From Whitmania pigra (lineage: Eukaryota > Annelida > Clitellata > Hirudinida > Haemopidae), in NCBI GenBank assembly GCA_021613335.1, contig JAJTWR010000386.1, positions 607,501 through 671,500 of the forward strand: 64,000 nucleotides of DNA, written 5' to 3'. Under the pieces are notes generated by a model. That model was not told the DNA's origin. It saw only the letters and a list, made by a program, of their open reading frames with translations, and made no database searches. Numbering within the stretch: the first letter of the stretch is position 1; the number at the start of each line of letters is the position of its first letter. Positions 1 through 13,627 of this stretch are shown here, piece by piece. The position numbers and the translations under genes are program-made.

Positions 1-140
1 GTGTGTCTGCGATTAAGGTCAAGGTCGCGAGTAGGTCAAACGGAGGTCACAAACACACGCACGCGCTTGACACGTATGTGCCGACAGCATTGTCATTGTC
101 TTATTTATCGTCCCCATCATCACCATTATCATCATATCAT

Positions 141-143
141 CTT

Positions 144-242
<99 letters not shown>

Positions 243-294
243 GTCATCGTCATCGTCATCGTCATCATCATCATCATCATCATCATCACCGTTC
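141..294. repeat. (ATC)n / (ATCGTC)n microsatellite
   Basis: About 150 bp of near-perfect ATC triplets, with a CATCGT variant block near 238-265. It begins within 3 bp of the donor site of the last visible nardilysin exon, so it fills the start of that intron. Long poly-Ser, poly-Ile and poly-Asp reading frames here are artefacts of the repeat. Confidence 0.97.
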
Positions 295-296
295 AC

Positions 297-601
297 CTTA
301 TCATAATCAGTCCTGGCATTCGTACTGCCCCCGTGCGCCTTGAGGAAAAGATCGAATCCATTCGACACTGAGTACTTCTCTGAGCCCATGAAGACCACTG
401 TGTGGTGGAGGGAACGTTGTACTGATCCTTCGATGACGACGACGACGACGACGATGATGATGATGGTGGAGGTGGTGGTGGTGGTGATGGCGATGATGAA
501 GATGATTGTGATGATGATGACGATGATAATAACGATGATGACAATACCAATGCGAAAATGCGCTTAGCGTTTTACTAGATTCTAAGGCAACAATAACATT
601 G

Positions 602-669
<68 letters not shown>

Positions 670-3600
670 TTTCAACAACAACGAAAGCAGAAGTGCGTAA
701 TAAATTAAATTATTTTTAAAACTGTCAAGTCATTGCTGGACTGATGATCATCAGGTGACGAGTGAGCAATATTGCATGAAGAAGAACGAGGTGACAGCGT
801 GACAGACAAACGTGTGACCCGATAAATATTTTCTCACCGTCATCATCATCATCATCATCATCATCGTCGTCATCATCATCTCCAATGTCAACAGAATCAC
901 CATCATTTCAACTTCTTTGCCGTCACCATCATCAGCTCCACCATCAACTTTACCATTACCACCATCATCATCATCGTCGTCGTCGTTGTCGTCGATGTTA
1001 TCTTCATCATCATAATCATCACCATCAAGAGCTTAATTATAATAAACACCATCACCAGCAATTAGTCACGTCAGTACCTCTCAATAGGATGTGTGACCGA
1101 GTGACGCAACCACGTAATTACTTTTAATTGCACGCGCAACAACAACAACAACAACAACAGGTCTTGTTGATCACGTGACGGAAAAAAATGCTAATTAGAG
1201 ATTAAATAAGCAATTTTTTAATAATCGAAATAAAACCAGCAACTTTTCTGCGTTGATTTGAAATAATAAAGACGGAGAAATTAAAAAAAATTAATTAATT
1301 AATTTAAATATATTTCGACCAAACGGACATTTAACAGCAACATGGGAGGTCAACATTGCTTAAATAACTATAAAATAAATATAAACATGAAAACAATAAC
1401 AAGAGACCAATGAACGAATGAATGAATGAATGAATGAATGAATGAATGAATGAATGAATGAATGAATGAATGAATGAATGAATGAATGATGAATGAATGA
1501 ATGAATGAATGAATGAATGAATGAATGAATGAATGAATGAAGAATGAATGAATGAATGAATGAATGAATGAATGAATGAATGAATGAATGAATGAATGAA
1601 TTGAGTGAATGAATTGAGTGAATGAATTGAGTGAGTGAATGAATGAATGAATGGATTGAGTGAATGAACGAATGAATGGATAAAAAATGTCATCAAGGAA
1701 AAAATTAAGCGGCAAATTGGGGGCACTTGATCCAAATAAGATGCTCAAGTGGCCTTGCGCTGCGACTGCTGTTTGTCACACGTCTACAACAAGGATGGAC
1801 TTGAAGGGAGATGATGATGATGATGACGATTATATAGTGATGGTGATAATATTGTTCACCAGCAATTCCATCCATCGCTACGAATGGTTAAGATAAGCGT
1901 GAGAGGCAATGATGATGATTATAATAAAGATGACAATGATGATGATGACGATGATGATAATGATGATGATGACGACGAAGAAGATGATGATGATGATGGT
2001 GGTGGGAGTGAGTGCTCAAGTGGTAAAGGTTAGAGAAAGAGATGGTGATGAAATGAATGAGTGGATCAGCTGGATGAGATGAAAGCAGATGATTCAAGTT
2101 AAATTCAGCTCAGGTGGAATAGCAGTTTAGAATTGAAATTAATTGAAGTGGAGAAGAAATTAAAAGTCCAGATTTATGTGTAAATACTTTCAGTTGAATG
2201 AAAAAAATATAATTTAAAAGAAATTTAAAAAAAAAAGAAAAGATTTTTTTACAAATATTTATAACGTGAACGAAGGAATGTGAAAATAAACGAACGTTAA
2301 AAAATGCAACAATAGTAATTTATCAACAATAATAATAATAAAGATTATAAAAAATAATAATCGATATAATAACATAGTAATAATAATATAAAAAAATATA
2401 ATATAAAATAATAATAATAAAAATAATATAAAAAAATAACAATAATTATAAATGGTAAATAATTAAGAACGTAATTCCCAACTGTGTTCCAAATAATGAG
2501 CCAATCCGGGTATGTTGACGGGTTCAGACATACTGCCAACACCCACCGAAAGACTGACTGCAGACTGAAAGAAAAAAGAAATGACACGCGTCATTTGACA
2601 TGACATGACACAGTTGTCTTTAAAATGAATCGTTAGAAGTTTAGGTAATAATTGGCAAACCATGTTTTCCTAGTCAATCAATACTTTCATCTGTCCATTC
2701 TTAATTTGTTTTTAAATTATAATAATCGTAATAGTTCATTTATAATGGCACCTTAAGTGCAAGAACATTTATCCATCCATCCATGACTCCATCCATCCAT
2801 CCATCCATCCATCCATCCATCCATCCATCCACCCATCCATCCATCCATCCATCCGTCCATCCGTCCATCCGTCCATCCGTCCGTCTTTCGCCCTGTGTCC
2901 AAAAACGTCTGAGTATTTCTTCATCTGTCGTCAGATAGAAAATACTGAACTGTTCCAATGCAAGTGTCGCGTGTTTTGAATGCGGTGACAACAAAAGAGT
3001 TTGCTTTCGTGCTGTTGTTGTTGCTGGCGTGACTGATTACTGATTCGTTATCATCATCACCATCGTCTTCATCATCATAGTCATCGTCATCATCGTCGTC
3101 GTAGTCGTCACTCTCAACAATGCCAGAATTTGAATTATTATGTTATTTTACTTCTAGGTTTACTTTCATTTGCGTATTTACACATACATGAGGTTTACAT
3201 GTGTTATAATAATAATTATTAATATATTCCAATTGGTATGCTGTTGTTATTGTTGTTGTTGTTTTGATACTGATCATTAACGTGGTTTCAAGAAGCTCCT
3301 AGTTCCACAACAACAACAGCAACAACAACAATTAGGAAATATTATAAGTATGACGACAACAGTAAATAAGTTATCAATAATTGACACCATAGCCATTAGA
3401 ACGACAGACTTATTGGAAAAGGGCGGGAAGGGCAGCAGACGAGTATCCATTACTCCTGGAAAGACTACTTATGCAAATCCACAATAATCGTATGATAATT
3501 TATTTATAGCCGGTACACGATTGGACTGACGACAGTGGGAAATTAAGGGTAAGTTCAAGGTCGAAAAAATTCGTTTAAACTACAATTAGTATATTACATA

Positions 3601-5044
3601 CTTCCTACGGTAATGAAGGATAACGAAGATGCTGATGATGCTTGCGATGACGACGACGATGATGATGACGATGGTGGTGGTGATGATGATGATAATGATG
3701 ATGATGCACTGTCCTCACTCACCATGAGGCCGAAATCAGCGTCTTCATCCTCCTCATAATCAGCAGTATTATCACCCACTCCTGTCTCTTTGCTCTTTCT
3801 CGTCGAAGTTTTCGAATCGTCTTCAATCTTCTCCTTTTTATCCTTTCGATCAGACTTCTGCTTGCTCCAACTGAACTTGCCCTGCTTGCCTGGTTAAGTG
3901 AGATGTTGCGTGACGTAACGGCGATGTTAATGTTATTACTACTATTATTATTGTTGTTATTAATGTTGTGATTGTTATTATTATCATTATCAGTATTATC
4001 ATTGTTATTGCTAATAATGTTACTATTGTTATCACTGCTGCTGTTGGTGTTACCGTTATTATTATCCAATATTTTATCATTTTGTTTTATATAAACAAAA
4101 ATATAATAATTCCACATAGCAGCTGTGTTGTTAAATCTACGATGGCTATCACAATGCCTTTAAGAAAAACATACATTCAACGCAAATCCACACTCAACAT
4201 CCAAATCCACATTCAACGCAAATTCATATCCATTATAAACACTCTGCAAAACGTATCTCAACAATTGAGACGCTAACAAAGAGGTAGGCAAATAAAAACA
4301 TAAATCACAGTGACGAGTGAATATGAAAACCCTTCCAATAAAAAGTGGAATCTTCTTTCCTTCCAGAGAATTGAACAAAAAAATCATTCCATCCCTTGAT
4401 ACATTTATGTACGCCTCTCCAGGTGATAAAAGATGGCGAACCAGGCATGCAAGGTACATCAAGTAACGCAATCTTTTTGAACTTTAATGCCTAGGCAAGT
4501 ATTGCTCTTATTTTCGCCATCAAATACTCAGGCCTAAGAATCGTTTATCGTTACATTTCTTACGTTTTCTTGGGGGCACAACTTAGCCCAACCTACCCCC
4601 TCCCCTCAACCCGGGGTCCCTAGTAACACGGGATCATGGAACATGGAAACTCACAACAGCCATCAAGGAGGCGATCTTGAACGGTAAAGAACAACTGGTC
4701 GGCTGGACCTTGAACGCATCTGGAGCAGGGCTTCATGTCGAGCATGTTGCCCGAAAACCGCCTCAGGCTTCCTGCGTCCAAGTCCGACATCTTCTCTGTG
4801 GACTTTGGTCTTCTGGTGTGTCTTCTGTGCATTTCTCTCATGTCACTTTTATCCGAAAGACTCTGCGATGGCGTACTCTCAGTGATCAAGAGGACTTTTA
4901 GGCCGTTTTTAAGAGTCAACAACCTGCATATTAAGAAGGAGAATTTAGCTTTTACAAACATAAACAGCGACTTATAGATGAGAAGATTATCGATTACTTG
5001 TAGAATTTTCTGTCGGTTTCGCTCTTCGTGATCTTGTGCTCCAT
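297..5044 (-). CDS. NRDC: Nardilysin (M16 metallopeptidase), N-terminal part, truncated by window edge
   Basis: Five minus-strand exons join in phase: 5044-4998, 4923-4655, 3889-3723, 2564-2483 and 397-297. All junctions are GT-AG. The protein starts [16 protein letters not shown], then has the M16 opening [10 protein letters not shown], an insertion of about 140 residues that turns acidic (DYEEDEDAD), then VGVGSMSEP and the zinc-binding HxxEH motif in GLAHYLEH. The motif is followed across an intron by MVFMGSEKY and [13 protein letters not shown]. The insertion and the [12 protein letters not shown] signature are those of nardilysin rather than insulin-degrading enzyme (known family feature). 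Nardilysin cleaves N-terminal to Arg in dibasic sites and is cytosolic or secreted. H, H and E of the inverted zinc motif are intact. The remaining exons lie left of position 1. Introns 1-4 are loaded with microsatellites. The start ATG at 5044 fits because its exon splices in frame onto the conserved block. Confidence 0.93.
430..548. repeat. GAC/GAT/GGT trinucleotide cluster
   Basis: Interrupted GAC, GAT and GGT triplets immediately 5' (minus sense) of the nardilysin exon at 297-397. Intronic. Confidence 0.85.
598..668. repeat. (AAT)n microsatellite
   Basis: About 23 uninterrupted AAT triplets in the nardilysin intron. Confidence 0.97.
837..1024. repeat. CAT/CGT trinucleotide cluster
   Basis: Blocks of CAT and CGT triplets separated by short unique stretches, inside the nardilysin intron. 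No exon was seen. Confidence 0.85.
1411..1677. repeat. (GAAT)n tetranucleotide array
   Basis: About 260 bp of GAAT with single-base slips at roughly 1488 and 1541 and degenerate GAGT-containing units at the right end. It lies in the nardilysin intron 398-2482. Confidence 0.97.
1810..2004. repeat. GAT-rich trinucleotide clusters
   Basis: Two interrupted GAT/GAC runs (1810-1835 and 1909-2004) in the nardilysin intron. Confidence 0.8.
2769..2882. repeat. (ATCC)n array ending in (GTCC)n
   Basis: About 110 bp of ATCC units that grade into CATCCGTC at the right end. It lies in the nardilysin intron between exons 3 and 4. Confidence 0.96.
3045..3715. repeat. Two CAT/GAT clusters in nardilysin intron
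   Basis: CAT/CGT triplets at 3045-3112 and GAT/GAC triplets at 3621-3712. The second ends a few bases from the splice donor of the exon at 3723-3889. The unique DNA between them shows no coding signal. Confidence 0.8.
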
Positions 5045-6955
5045 AATAATTAACCGTATGACGTTTGTGGCCTTCTGCAATGTTTCATAACGACCATGAT
5101 CAAAATGTTGCGTTCAAATCATTTTCGCCTTTGAACTTAAAGAAAAGTTACAAATAAATCCGGCAAAAGAAAGCATCGATTTCAGCAAAATACGCGCCTA
5201 AGTCTCACATAAACATGACACTACGAAATGGATCTTCCGTTTACACAACGTCTGTACTAAAAGTGGATTCGATAAACACGCTCTGGTCGGTATCAACTCA
5301 TCTCCAGTGACGAAAAATAAATAAAAAAAGTTCGTGCTAGAAGAATATTCTTTAAAAAATACTTCTATATTTAATACGCTCTTCACGCTATACATTCGCT
5401 CGCATGCCGGGGTTATATAAAGCCTTTATATGAGGCAGTGTTTCAATTGCTGATGCAGGCAAGGCTTAACCACTCAATTTTGTCACGAATGTTTTGTTTA
5501 TCCTGAATTGTTTTCTGTAAAAGTATAATTTGTTTTTAAATTAAATTAAATCTGAAAGTGGATTAGGATCTTCTTTCTCTCAGGATTCGTACAAGTTAGT
5601 TTACAGGTTTCTTGGTATTTTATTTTTTTCTTTCTGTATGTAATGCAATTTCTCATTTTCCTGTTTCAAACTCTTTAAATAATTTTTATTAACTGCTTCT
5701 TAATCTAACAAAAAGAAGTGCTAAACTATGGACAAGAAAAATAAAAAAACTATCGAGGAGTAATTTGATCGTGTGAGCGCTTGCAGAAAACAATTTTCCG
5801 TAACAACTTGTCAATTAGTGTAGATACGAAGCGAACACTTTTCTGGTATTTTCTGCCAACATGCCTTTGAAATGTAATGCATCTGTGAATGGTCCTCCTA
5901 TGGAGGAGTTGTTAGCAAGTTAACAAAGATTCTCAGGCAACTGGGGTAAAACAGGATGCAAACACTTATCCAATTTGAACACAATCCAATCGACATCTCT
6001 TGCACGTTCTGTCTTAATTATGGTCCGTTTTTATTTGCGTTTTTATTGCTTTATTTTTTGCTTTGTTTTATTCTGAATTTCCGTTTTCATTTTTTCAATT
6101 TCTTAATATCGCATCCTGTCGATATTAGACATTGATGGTCTAATAATGCTGGCAGTGACTATTTATTTTCTTTTGGTTAATACCGCGTGTCTCTGAAAAA
6201 AGTGACAAAGCAAAATAATAGAATTTTGACATTATTTGTCGATGATCAAGTACTGGTTAGACGACTATGACAGTAATGGTGATGACAATCACGTTGACGA
6301 TGATAATGAGGACGACGATTATGATGGCGATGATGATGACGACGACGACAATGATGATCACGATGACGATGATGATGATGACGATGCGTAAAAATCAACT
6401 GCCAGATGGTGAGGTGGTTTTTTTTATAAATTATTTCTGTGGATAATAACTTCTCGAAATTATGGGAAAGCCTCAAAATTACAAAGGTTTCGATACTTGC
6501 AAATTACATTCATTAACGCAAAGAAATTATCTTTTCACAGTTTGACGAAAGAAAGACATTCGATTGTAAAGTACTACTGGAAACATTTGCACAGCTTCCT
6601 GACAATGACGATGACGATGACAATGACGATAATGATGATGACGGTGACGACGACGATCATGTAGATGATAGTGGTGATATTGACGACGACGACGACAACG
6701 ATGATGATGATGATGATGTCATCCTTAGATGACAGTTTTCTCAAGCGTAAATAATGAGACAATTCGACTGACCCACTCGGATGGGTTTTATTGGGTGACG
6801 AAATTTTTATTATATTCGTGATAAATTATTTTTATACGTAATGTGATTTATTTATTTTAACGTTGAGAGCTTGACAAATAAATGCTATAAAATAAATAAA
6901 TGAAATACTCGAGACAGGTGCTTGTCAAATATTTATCAGTTTTATTTCGTTATTT
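5045..6955. other. Intergenic stretch upstream of nardilysin
   Basis: No supported gene. Short frames on both strands lack splice context and family motifs. It holds mixed GAT/GAC clusters at about 6270-6390 and 6603-6720. The nardilysin promoter presumably lies just right of 5044, but no clear core element was seen. Confidence 0.6.
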
Positions 6956-6971
6956 GTTATTATTATTATTA

Positions 6972-7003
<32 letters not shown>

Positions 7004-7022
7004 TATTATTATATTATTATTA

Positions 7023-7102
<80 letters not shown>
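6956..7102. repeat. (ATT)n microsatellite with slips
   Basis: About 145 bp of ATT with several one-base register slips (ATATT), which switch the apparent reading frame between poly-Tyr, poly-Leu and poly-Ile. Confidence 0.96.
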
Positions 7103-7611
7103 ACAGGCTATTACGTTCAGATTATTATTACATAATATTATTATGTTGTTGTTACTGTTTTTATAACAACGTTTTTTTGTAACATCAAATGATACAATAA
7201 ACATTAATTAGAAAATTAAAATATTAAATAACTCAGTAATAATTCAGAATTTATTTTAAAACAGGAAGCAAACGACGTATTTGTATGGAGACAAATCATT
7301 ACATCCTTAATTTAAATTATTGCTTAATTAATATTAATACTAAACAAATTAAAACCTAATTGGTACTTCTTAAATTAATTAAATTTTAAATTGTACAATT
7401 AAAGTCTGTATACAGTTGATTAGTGTTAATGGAAAGCTATTGCCATGAATTTCTCTGCCAATATCTACCCACCATGCAACTCGGCAGTCTGTTTTCATAT
7501 TGGCCTATTTCTTTCTAACGATATTTATTTATTTATTTATTTCTGTTTTTTCTTTCATCCATTCACTAATTCTTCTTTCATTCTCTCACTCTACTCTTAA
7601 GGTTTTCGAGG

Positions 7612-7668
<57 letters not shown>

Positions 7669-7681
7669 GTCGTCGTCGTCG

Positions 7682-7714
<33 letters not shown>

Positions 7715-8065
7715 CCACCACCGTGGGTAATGACCCTCTGCTGAACTCGAGTCGATTGACAGCATCAGCTGCAAGTGATGCTTGTGATGCTTGCAAGCCA
7801 AAGACTCGAATTCTTCTCCAGAAGTCGACATCAGTCAAGTGTGATGAGGCCGTGGTCCTTCGGTCGAGAAAGTTAATGGGGATACGATGGAGAAAATGGC
7901 AGGGATTGGAGAAAATAAAAAAAATTGTTTTAGTGTTGTTGTTGATGTTGTTGTTGTTGTTGGTTGTGGTTGAAATAATGGATGGTTCGTATTGAGGATC
8001 ATCTGAACGTCAACAAAAGCATTATCAGCTGCACCACCAACATTAACATAAACACCAACAACAAC
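7103..8065. other. Intergenic, with CAT/CGT/CAC array at 7612-7724
   Basis: A compound trinucleotide array (CAC, CAT, CGT, CAT, CAC in order) at 7612-7724 is nearly symmetrical about a central CGT block. A GTT-rich run lies at 7935-7970. The rest is AT-rich DNA with no supported gene. Confidence 0.75.
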
Positions 8066-8327
<262 letters not shown>

Positions 8328-8634
8328 TCTTATTTATTACGAAATTATTAGAAAGAAAGACGAAACCCAGTCAACACCTCGGTAGTCAATCAGCAATCGG
8401 TCTTAATAAGGCATCAATCGTCTGCTGCTGATGCTTCGAGTTTTCATTAAAGAGAGATGAGAAGGGGTGAGGGGCGGGGAAGGGATTTGAGCATGAGGGA
8501 ATTATTTTATGGAATGCTTTTCAGTTTCAGTTGATTCCAGAGGTTTGAAAAGTAGAAACCACTTGACGGCCGTCCGTAAAAGATGTCCGTAAAACTCTGA
8601 CCTCCTCTACGCATATGACCGCCTTTTTAAGAAC

Positions 8635-8762
8635 CCTCTTCCTCCTCCTCTTCCTCCTCCTCTTCCTCCTCCTCTTCCTCCTCCTCTTCCTCCTCCTCTT
8701 CCTCCTCCTCTTCTTCCTCCTCCTCTTCCTCCTCCTCCTCTTCCACCTCTTCCTCCTCTTCC
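8635..8762. repeat. Polypyrimidine (CCTCCTCTT)n array
   Basis: About 125 bp are entirely C/T on the plus strand, in a 9-bp higher-order unit of CCT and CTT triplets. A mirror-symmetric polypurine-polypyrimidine tract of this length could adopt triplex (H-DNA) structure (inference). No gene flanks it closely. Confidence 0.95.
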
Positions 8763-9476
8763 CCAATTGCGGACGTCTTTAATGGATGGGCCCTATGATG
8801 ATAATTTTTGTTCAGGTTTTTTTTAATTTTTTTTTTCTCTGAGGCTGATTGATGCAAGGATTTGGAAATCCTGCTCTTCAAGCAGGCAGAGGATTTGAAA
8901 TGTTATTTAGACTCCACTTTATGTCCATTTAATATTCATTGAAGCATCTTTAGTGTTGCACTTGTTCTTGCTGCTGCTACTGCTGCTGATGATGATGATG
9001 ATAGTAGTAGTGGTGATGATGATGATGATGGTAGCGCTGATGATGGTGATGATGATGGTGATGGTGGCGATGGTGATGATGATGATGGCAATTTTCTTGA
9101 TGATGTTGTAAGTAGTGCGGTATCTTTGTTCGTATAAATAGGTATGCCTTTGTTTTTTTCTCTTCAATCGATCTGTTATGTCATCATCGTCGTCATCGTC
9201 ATCATCATTTTTATTTGAGCATTGATATCGACTGGGAGTTCATGAGTCATTTCAATTTCGAACGCATAAAATTATTCCGAATCATCATCATCGTCATCAC
9301 CGTTATCGTTATCATCATCAGTAGCATCATCATCATCATTACAAAGCTACGCTCAAAGCCTTTCCAGAGCAAAATTGATGGCTTTAACGCTTATGAAAGA
9401 AATAAGGACGGAAGTAATGAAAGAACGAATGAGTGACTGAAAAAAGTGACAAATTGAATAATTGGATGGATGGATG
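8763..9476. other. Intergenic with GAT/ATC clusters
   Basis: GAT-rich DNA at 8985-9090 and CATCAT/CATCGT clusters at 9181-9210 and 9280-9345. No supported gene. Confidence 0.7.
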
Positions 9477-10104
9477 AATGAGTGAGTGAGTGAGTGAGTG
9501 AGGAGTGAGTGAGTGAGTGAGTGAGTGAGTGAGTGAGTGAGTGAGTGAGGAGTGAGTGAGTGAGTGAGTGAGTGAGTGAGTGAGTGAGTGAGTGAGTGAG
9601 TGAGTGAGTGAGTGAGTGAGTGACTGAGTGAGGAGTGAGTGAGTGAGTGAGTGAGTGAGTGAGTGAGTGAGTGAGTGAGTGAGTTGAGTGAGTGAGTGAG
9701 TGAGTGAGTGAGTGAGTGAGTGAGTGAGTGAGTGAGTGAGTGAGTGAGTGAGTGAGTGAGTGAGTGAGTGGTGAGTGAGTGAGTGAGTGAGTGAGTGAGT
9801 GAGTGAGTGAGTGAGTGAGTGAGTGAGTGAGAGTGAGTGAGTGAGTGGAGTGAGTGAGTGAGTGAGTGAGTGAGTGAGTGAGTGAGTGAGTGACGTGAGT
9901 GAGGAGTGAGTGAGTGAGTGAGTGAGTGAGTGAGTGAGTGCGTGAGTGAGTGAGTGAGTGAGTGAGTGAGTGAGTGAGTGAGTGAGTGAGTGAGTGAGTG
10001 AGTGAGTGAGTGAGTGAGTGAGTGAGTGAGTGAGTGAGTGATGAGTGAGTGCGTGAGTGAGTGAGTGGGTGAGTGAGTGAGTGAGTGAGTGAGTGAGTGA
10101 GTGG
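9477..10104. repeat. (GTGA)n array, about 630 bp
   Basis: This is the longest simple array in the window: about 155 GTGA units with scattered one- or two-base slips (for example GGAGTGA near 9501, 9549 and 9641) and rare GTGC or GACT variants. The slips are not random single bases: 'GAGGAGTGAG' junctions recur. The array lets two reading frames stay open as Thr-His-Ser-Leu repeats, which I treat as artefact. Confidence 0.98.
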
Positions 10105-10638
10105 AATGAATGAAAGAAAGAAAAAAGTTGTGGATCCAACTAATGATGCGCAACGTTCTGAAAATTAGAAGAGGCGGTGAATTTAACGCACGGATGTATC
10201 AACGCGGTTATCTCACCAAGACATCGCTTCATCTTTTCCACTGGTGCTTTCTATCTATCCATCCATCCACCCATCCATCCACCCATCCATCCACCCATCC
10301 ATCCACCCATCCATCTACCCATCCATTTGTACATTCATCCATTCATCTACCCATCCATTTGTACATTCATCCATCCATCCACCCATCCACATGTACATCC
10401 ATTCGTCCAACAGTCCATCAATCCATTCATTATTCAATTTATTTTTTTGTCCACCAAGTTTAGTTTAAATAAAATTTTAATCAACTAAGTTCAACGCTCT
10501 TTAAAATGTTTTTTAAAAAATGTAAAACTTTGAAGTTTTAACAGCCAAAAACAAAATAGTACTTTTTTGATGCTATAATTAATTTATAAATAGTTTGATT
10601 ACAATGCAAGACTATAGACATTTATTATATTATTATTA

Positions 10639-10669
<31 letters not shown>

Positions 10670-10943
10670 TTATTATTATCATCATCATCATCATTATTTA
10701 AAAATGGCAAGTGAATGATTAATGAATGAATGTAATTTAATCTAATTCACGTAATTTAAAAATGACTTCTAAAACACATTTTCTAATGTTTGAATCCAAT
10801 CTCCAACGAATTGACTTTTAATGTCCAATTCAATACATTAATTCGGGAAAGAATTAAATAAAAAAACGCCACCTGCCAATTGGACTAAATGAATTTTCCA
10901 ACATTTCCAAATTTAGAAAGGAAAACTCAGATGACCTGAAAGA
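10105..10943. other. Intergenic with (ATCC/ACCC)n array and poly(T)
   Basis: An ATCC/ACCC tetranucleotide array occupies 10252-10405, a 27-bp poly(T) block sits near 10640-10666, and a short CAT run follows at 10679-10693. The rest is AT-rich. No supported gene. Confidence 0.8.
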
Positions 10944-11037
10944 ATGGATGGATGGATGGATGGATGGATGGATGGATGGATGGATGGATGGATGGATGGA
11001 TGGATGGATGGATGGATGGATGGATGGATGGATGGAC
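10944..11037. repeat. (ATGG)n array
   Basis: About 23 uninterrupted ATGG units ending in diverged GGACGTATGGAC. Confidence 0.97.
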
Positions 11038-11518
11038 GTATGGACAGATGGATCGGGAGGGACACTCCCGAAGTCTCGAGACATCTGAGACGCGTCTTGG
11101 CGATAAAAAGAAGAGTTTTTTTTCGGACATTTGAACGATCTTGCGACGACGAAGGAACGTACATCAACGAAAACAACTCCGTAAAAATAATTCCCGCCTT
11201 TTTTTTCACTGGAGGAAAATACAACTGGAAAAGGTGGAAGTGAGGAGAGTCAACCTGCCAACCAGTTTGACACAATGTTGTTGTTTGTTTGTTTGTTTAC
11301 ATGGCGCCATATGCCTGGACTCATCGTCTTCGTCGTTATCATTATCATCACCATCGTCGTCGTCATCATTACCATAATCACCATGATAGAGGCCATCACC
11401 TGCCGGTTTTGTCTGGCAATTGCAGTTTTACGCCAATGCACCCGCGCATAGGCTCATCATTTCCGATGACGTCATCATTGACAACAACAACAACGACGAC
11501 GACAGATGGTGAAGTTAA
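11038..11518. other. Intergenic, no gene seen
   Basis: Mixed-sequence DNA with a CAT/CGT cluster at 11338-11390 and an AAC/GAC cluster at 11481-11503. No exon with supporting motifs was found. Confidence 0.6.
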
Positions 11519-11660
11519 AAAAACTGATTCCATGGCCATTAACAACAACAACATCATCGTTATCAAGCCGTACTTTCATTTTTAAACACCATTCAGTGGT
11601 CACGACTTTCGGTTTAATAAAACTCTCATTCCATCCTCAGTCGTTATGAGGATAGATGGA
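11519..11660 (+). repeat. Dispersed ~140-bp repeat, copy 1, abutting GGAT array
   Basis: Matches 14687-14830 over its length: AAAAACTGATTCCATGG, AACAACAACA, ATCGTTATCA, CCGTACTTTCA, AATAAAACTCTCATTCCATC and TCAGTCGTTATGA occur in the same order in both copies. Both copies are followed directly by a GGAT array. The other copy has a ~15-bp insertion (CAACGTGCTGGA). It is probably a mobile element, family unknown. Confidence 0.85.
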
Positions 11661-11790
11661 TAATGGATGGATGATGGACAGATGGATGGATGGATGGATG
11701 GATGGATATAAGGACGGGTTGATGGGTGGATGAATGGATGGATGGATGGATATAAGGACGGGTTGATGGGTGGATGAATGGATGTTTTGA
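11650..11790. repeat. GGAT array with internal ~51-bp duplication
   Basis: GGAT units contain two copies of a larger block with the core ATATAAGGACGGGTTGATGG (at about 11705 and 11751), so short and long unit repeats are nested. Confidence 0.9.
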
Positions 11791-12203
11791 TGGAGAGAAA
11801 ACGACAGAAAGAAGGCGTTCGATGAACGAATGCATGGAGATGATGCGGAAAATGGAGTGAATTATTTATTACACCTGGGCAGGTGAACGTGTCCTTTGAT
11901 GGTCGTTGATTGGAAAAACTCAGCAGGTGTCGTTCGATGATTTCAAACGCTTCCAATGGGAAGACGATATGGCCATCAGCCAAGCGTGGTATCATCTATC
12001 CATCGCCAGGTGTATCATCACCCGTGACGTCACCAATGTCACCCCTGTGACATTGACCAATGTCCTTATTTATACTTTAATCACCATCATCTCCACGGCG
12101 TTACCAACTTTATGTCCCCACAAATCCGGGGGATTTCAAATACCCCTTCTGATCCATCCCATCACCTCCCAAAATTCTGCACTTAAGCCATGATTTTATC
12201 TCC

Positions 12204-12244
<41 letters not shown>

Positions 12245-12787
12245 CCACCATATATCCATAATCATAATCATCAGCTCCAGGATGAAGAGGAGAACATTTA
12301 ATCAAATAGGACTTGGTGCTCCGTTTATTTCATGGTACGACATCATCGAAGTACGTCTCCATAAATTCAATGAAGAATTGGAAAAGGTCGAGATAATAGG
12401 GACCTTGCAGTGCAGTGCCCCGTGCTTGCCGTGGAGGGTGGGGGCGGTTGAGGCAGCCCCCCGCACCCCCCTAAGGAGCTACAACGGGGTGATACATAAT
12501 GTTCCATTGTCTATGGCCTCAGGCTAGAGATTGCATGGTTCCATTGTGTTGTTCTTGTTGCGAGCTTGTTCATTCATTCGTCAGCCTTTCAGGTTGTCAA
12601 TGGCGACGAAGATGAAACGCAATTATGGAAGGCAGACGATCATGATTGCATCAATCGACCTTTTGACCTTTCGACAGATTGAAAATGCCGCCATGAACGT
12701 GCCATTGTTATTCCAATACTGCTGGCATCGTCGTCCTCGTCGGATTATTATTGCGTCATTAATTTATTATTATTTTAATTATTATTA
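11791..12787. other. Intergenic, no gene recognised
   Basis: A CAT run sits at 12205-12247. Several frames of 60-95 codons exist, but none has splice signals, codon pattern or a family I recognise. The C-rich stretch near 12415-12480 is unusual for this AT-rich interval. Confidence 0.55.
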
Positions 12788-13165
<378 letters not shown>

Positions 13166-13582
13166 TATTATTGCGACATTAATTTATTATTAGTATTGTT
13201 TTTATTATTACTATTATTTAGAAATAATGTTGTAACTGTTATCGTTATATTTTCATAAATATTTAAACACAAATATTTCCCAGTTCACAACCTTTTTCGT
13301 CTAGCGAACGATTTGAACAATTTCATGAGACATTCCACCTCTGCTGAGCTTCAATTAGCTCAACAACTTTCAAACCGTTACACCTTGTCAAATGGGATCG
13401 CCTGAAATTACAGAAAATTTTTAGAAATTCCTGAAAGTTCTCTTCACCCCAATAACCAAGGGTATTGTAACCTAAGGCGGTCAGTATATTTTTGGCAACA
13501 ACAGTTGTTGCATCACAACGCAACAACATCGCAACATGACCATCGTGAGTCATCATAAGTTGTTGCGAGTTTCCATGTTAGC

Positions 13583-13627
13583 GATGGATGGATGGATGGA
13601 TGGATGGATGGATGGATGGATGGATGG
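13583..13627. repeat. (ATGG)n short array
   Basis: Eleven ATGG units, about 200 bp upstream of the PPxY membrane protein gene start. Confidence 0.95.

Noticed and set aside
8527..8881. Poly-Glu and Arg-Lys-rich minus-strand ORFs
   Set aside because: Artefact of the polypyrimidine tract; no flanking conserved sequence.
9353..10153. Long Thr-His-Ser-Leu ORFs (up to 266 codons)
   Set aside because: Pure translation of the (GTGA)n array, open in more than one frame.
12282..12527. 81-codon plus-strand ORF near a GC-rich patch
   Set aside because: No splice context, no conserved motif.
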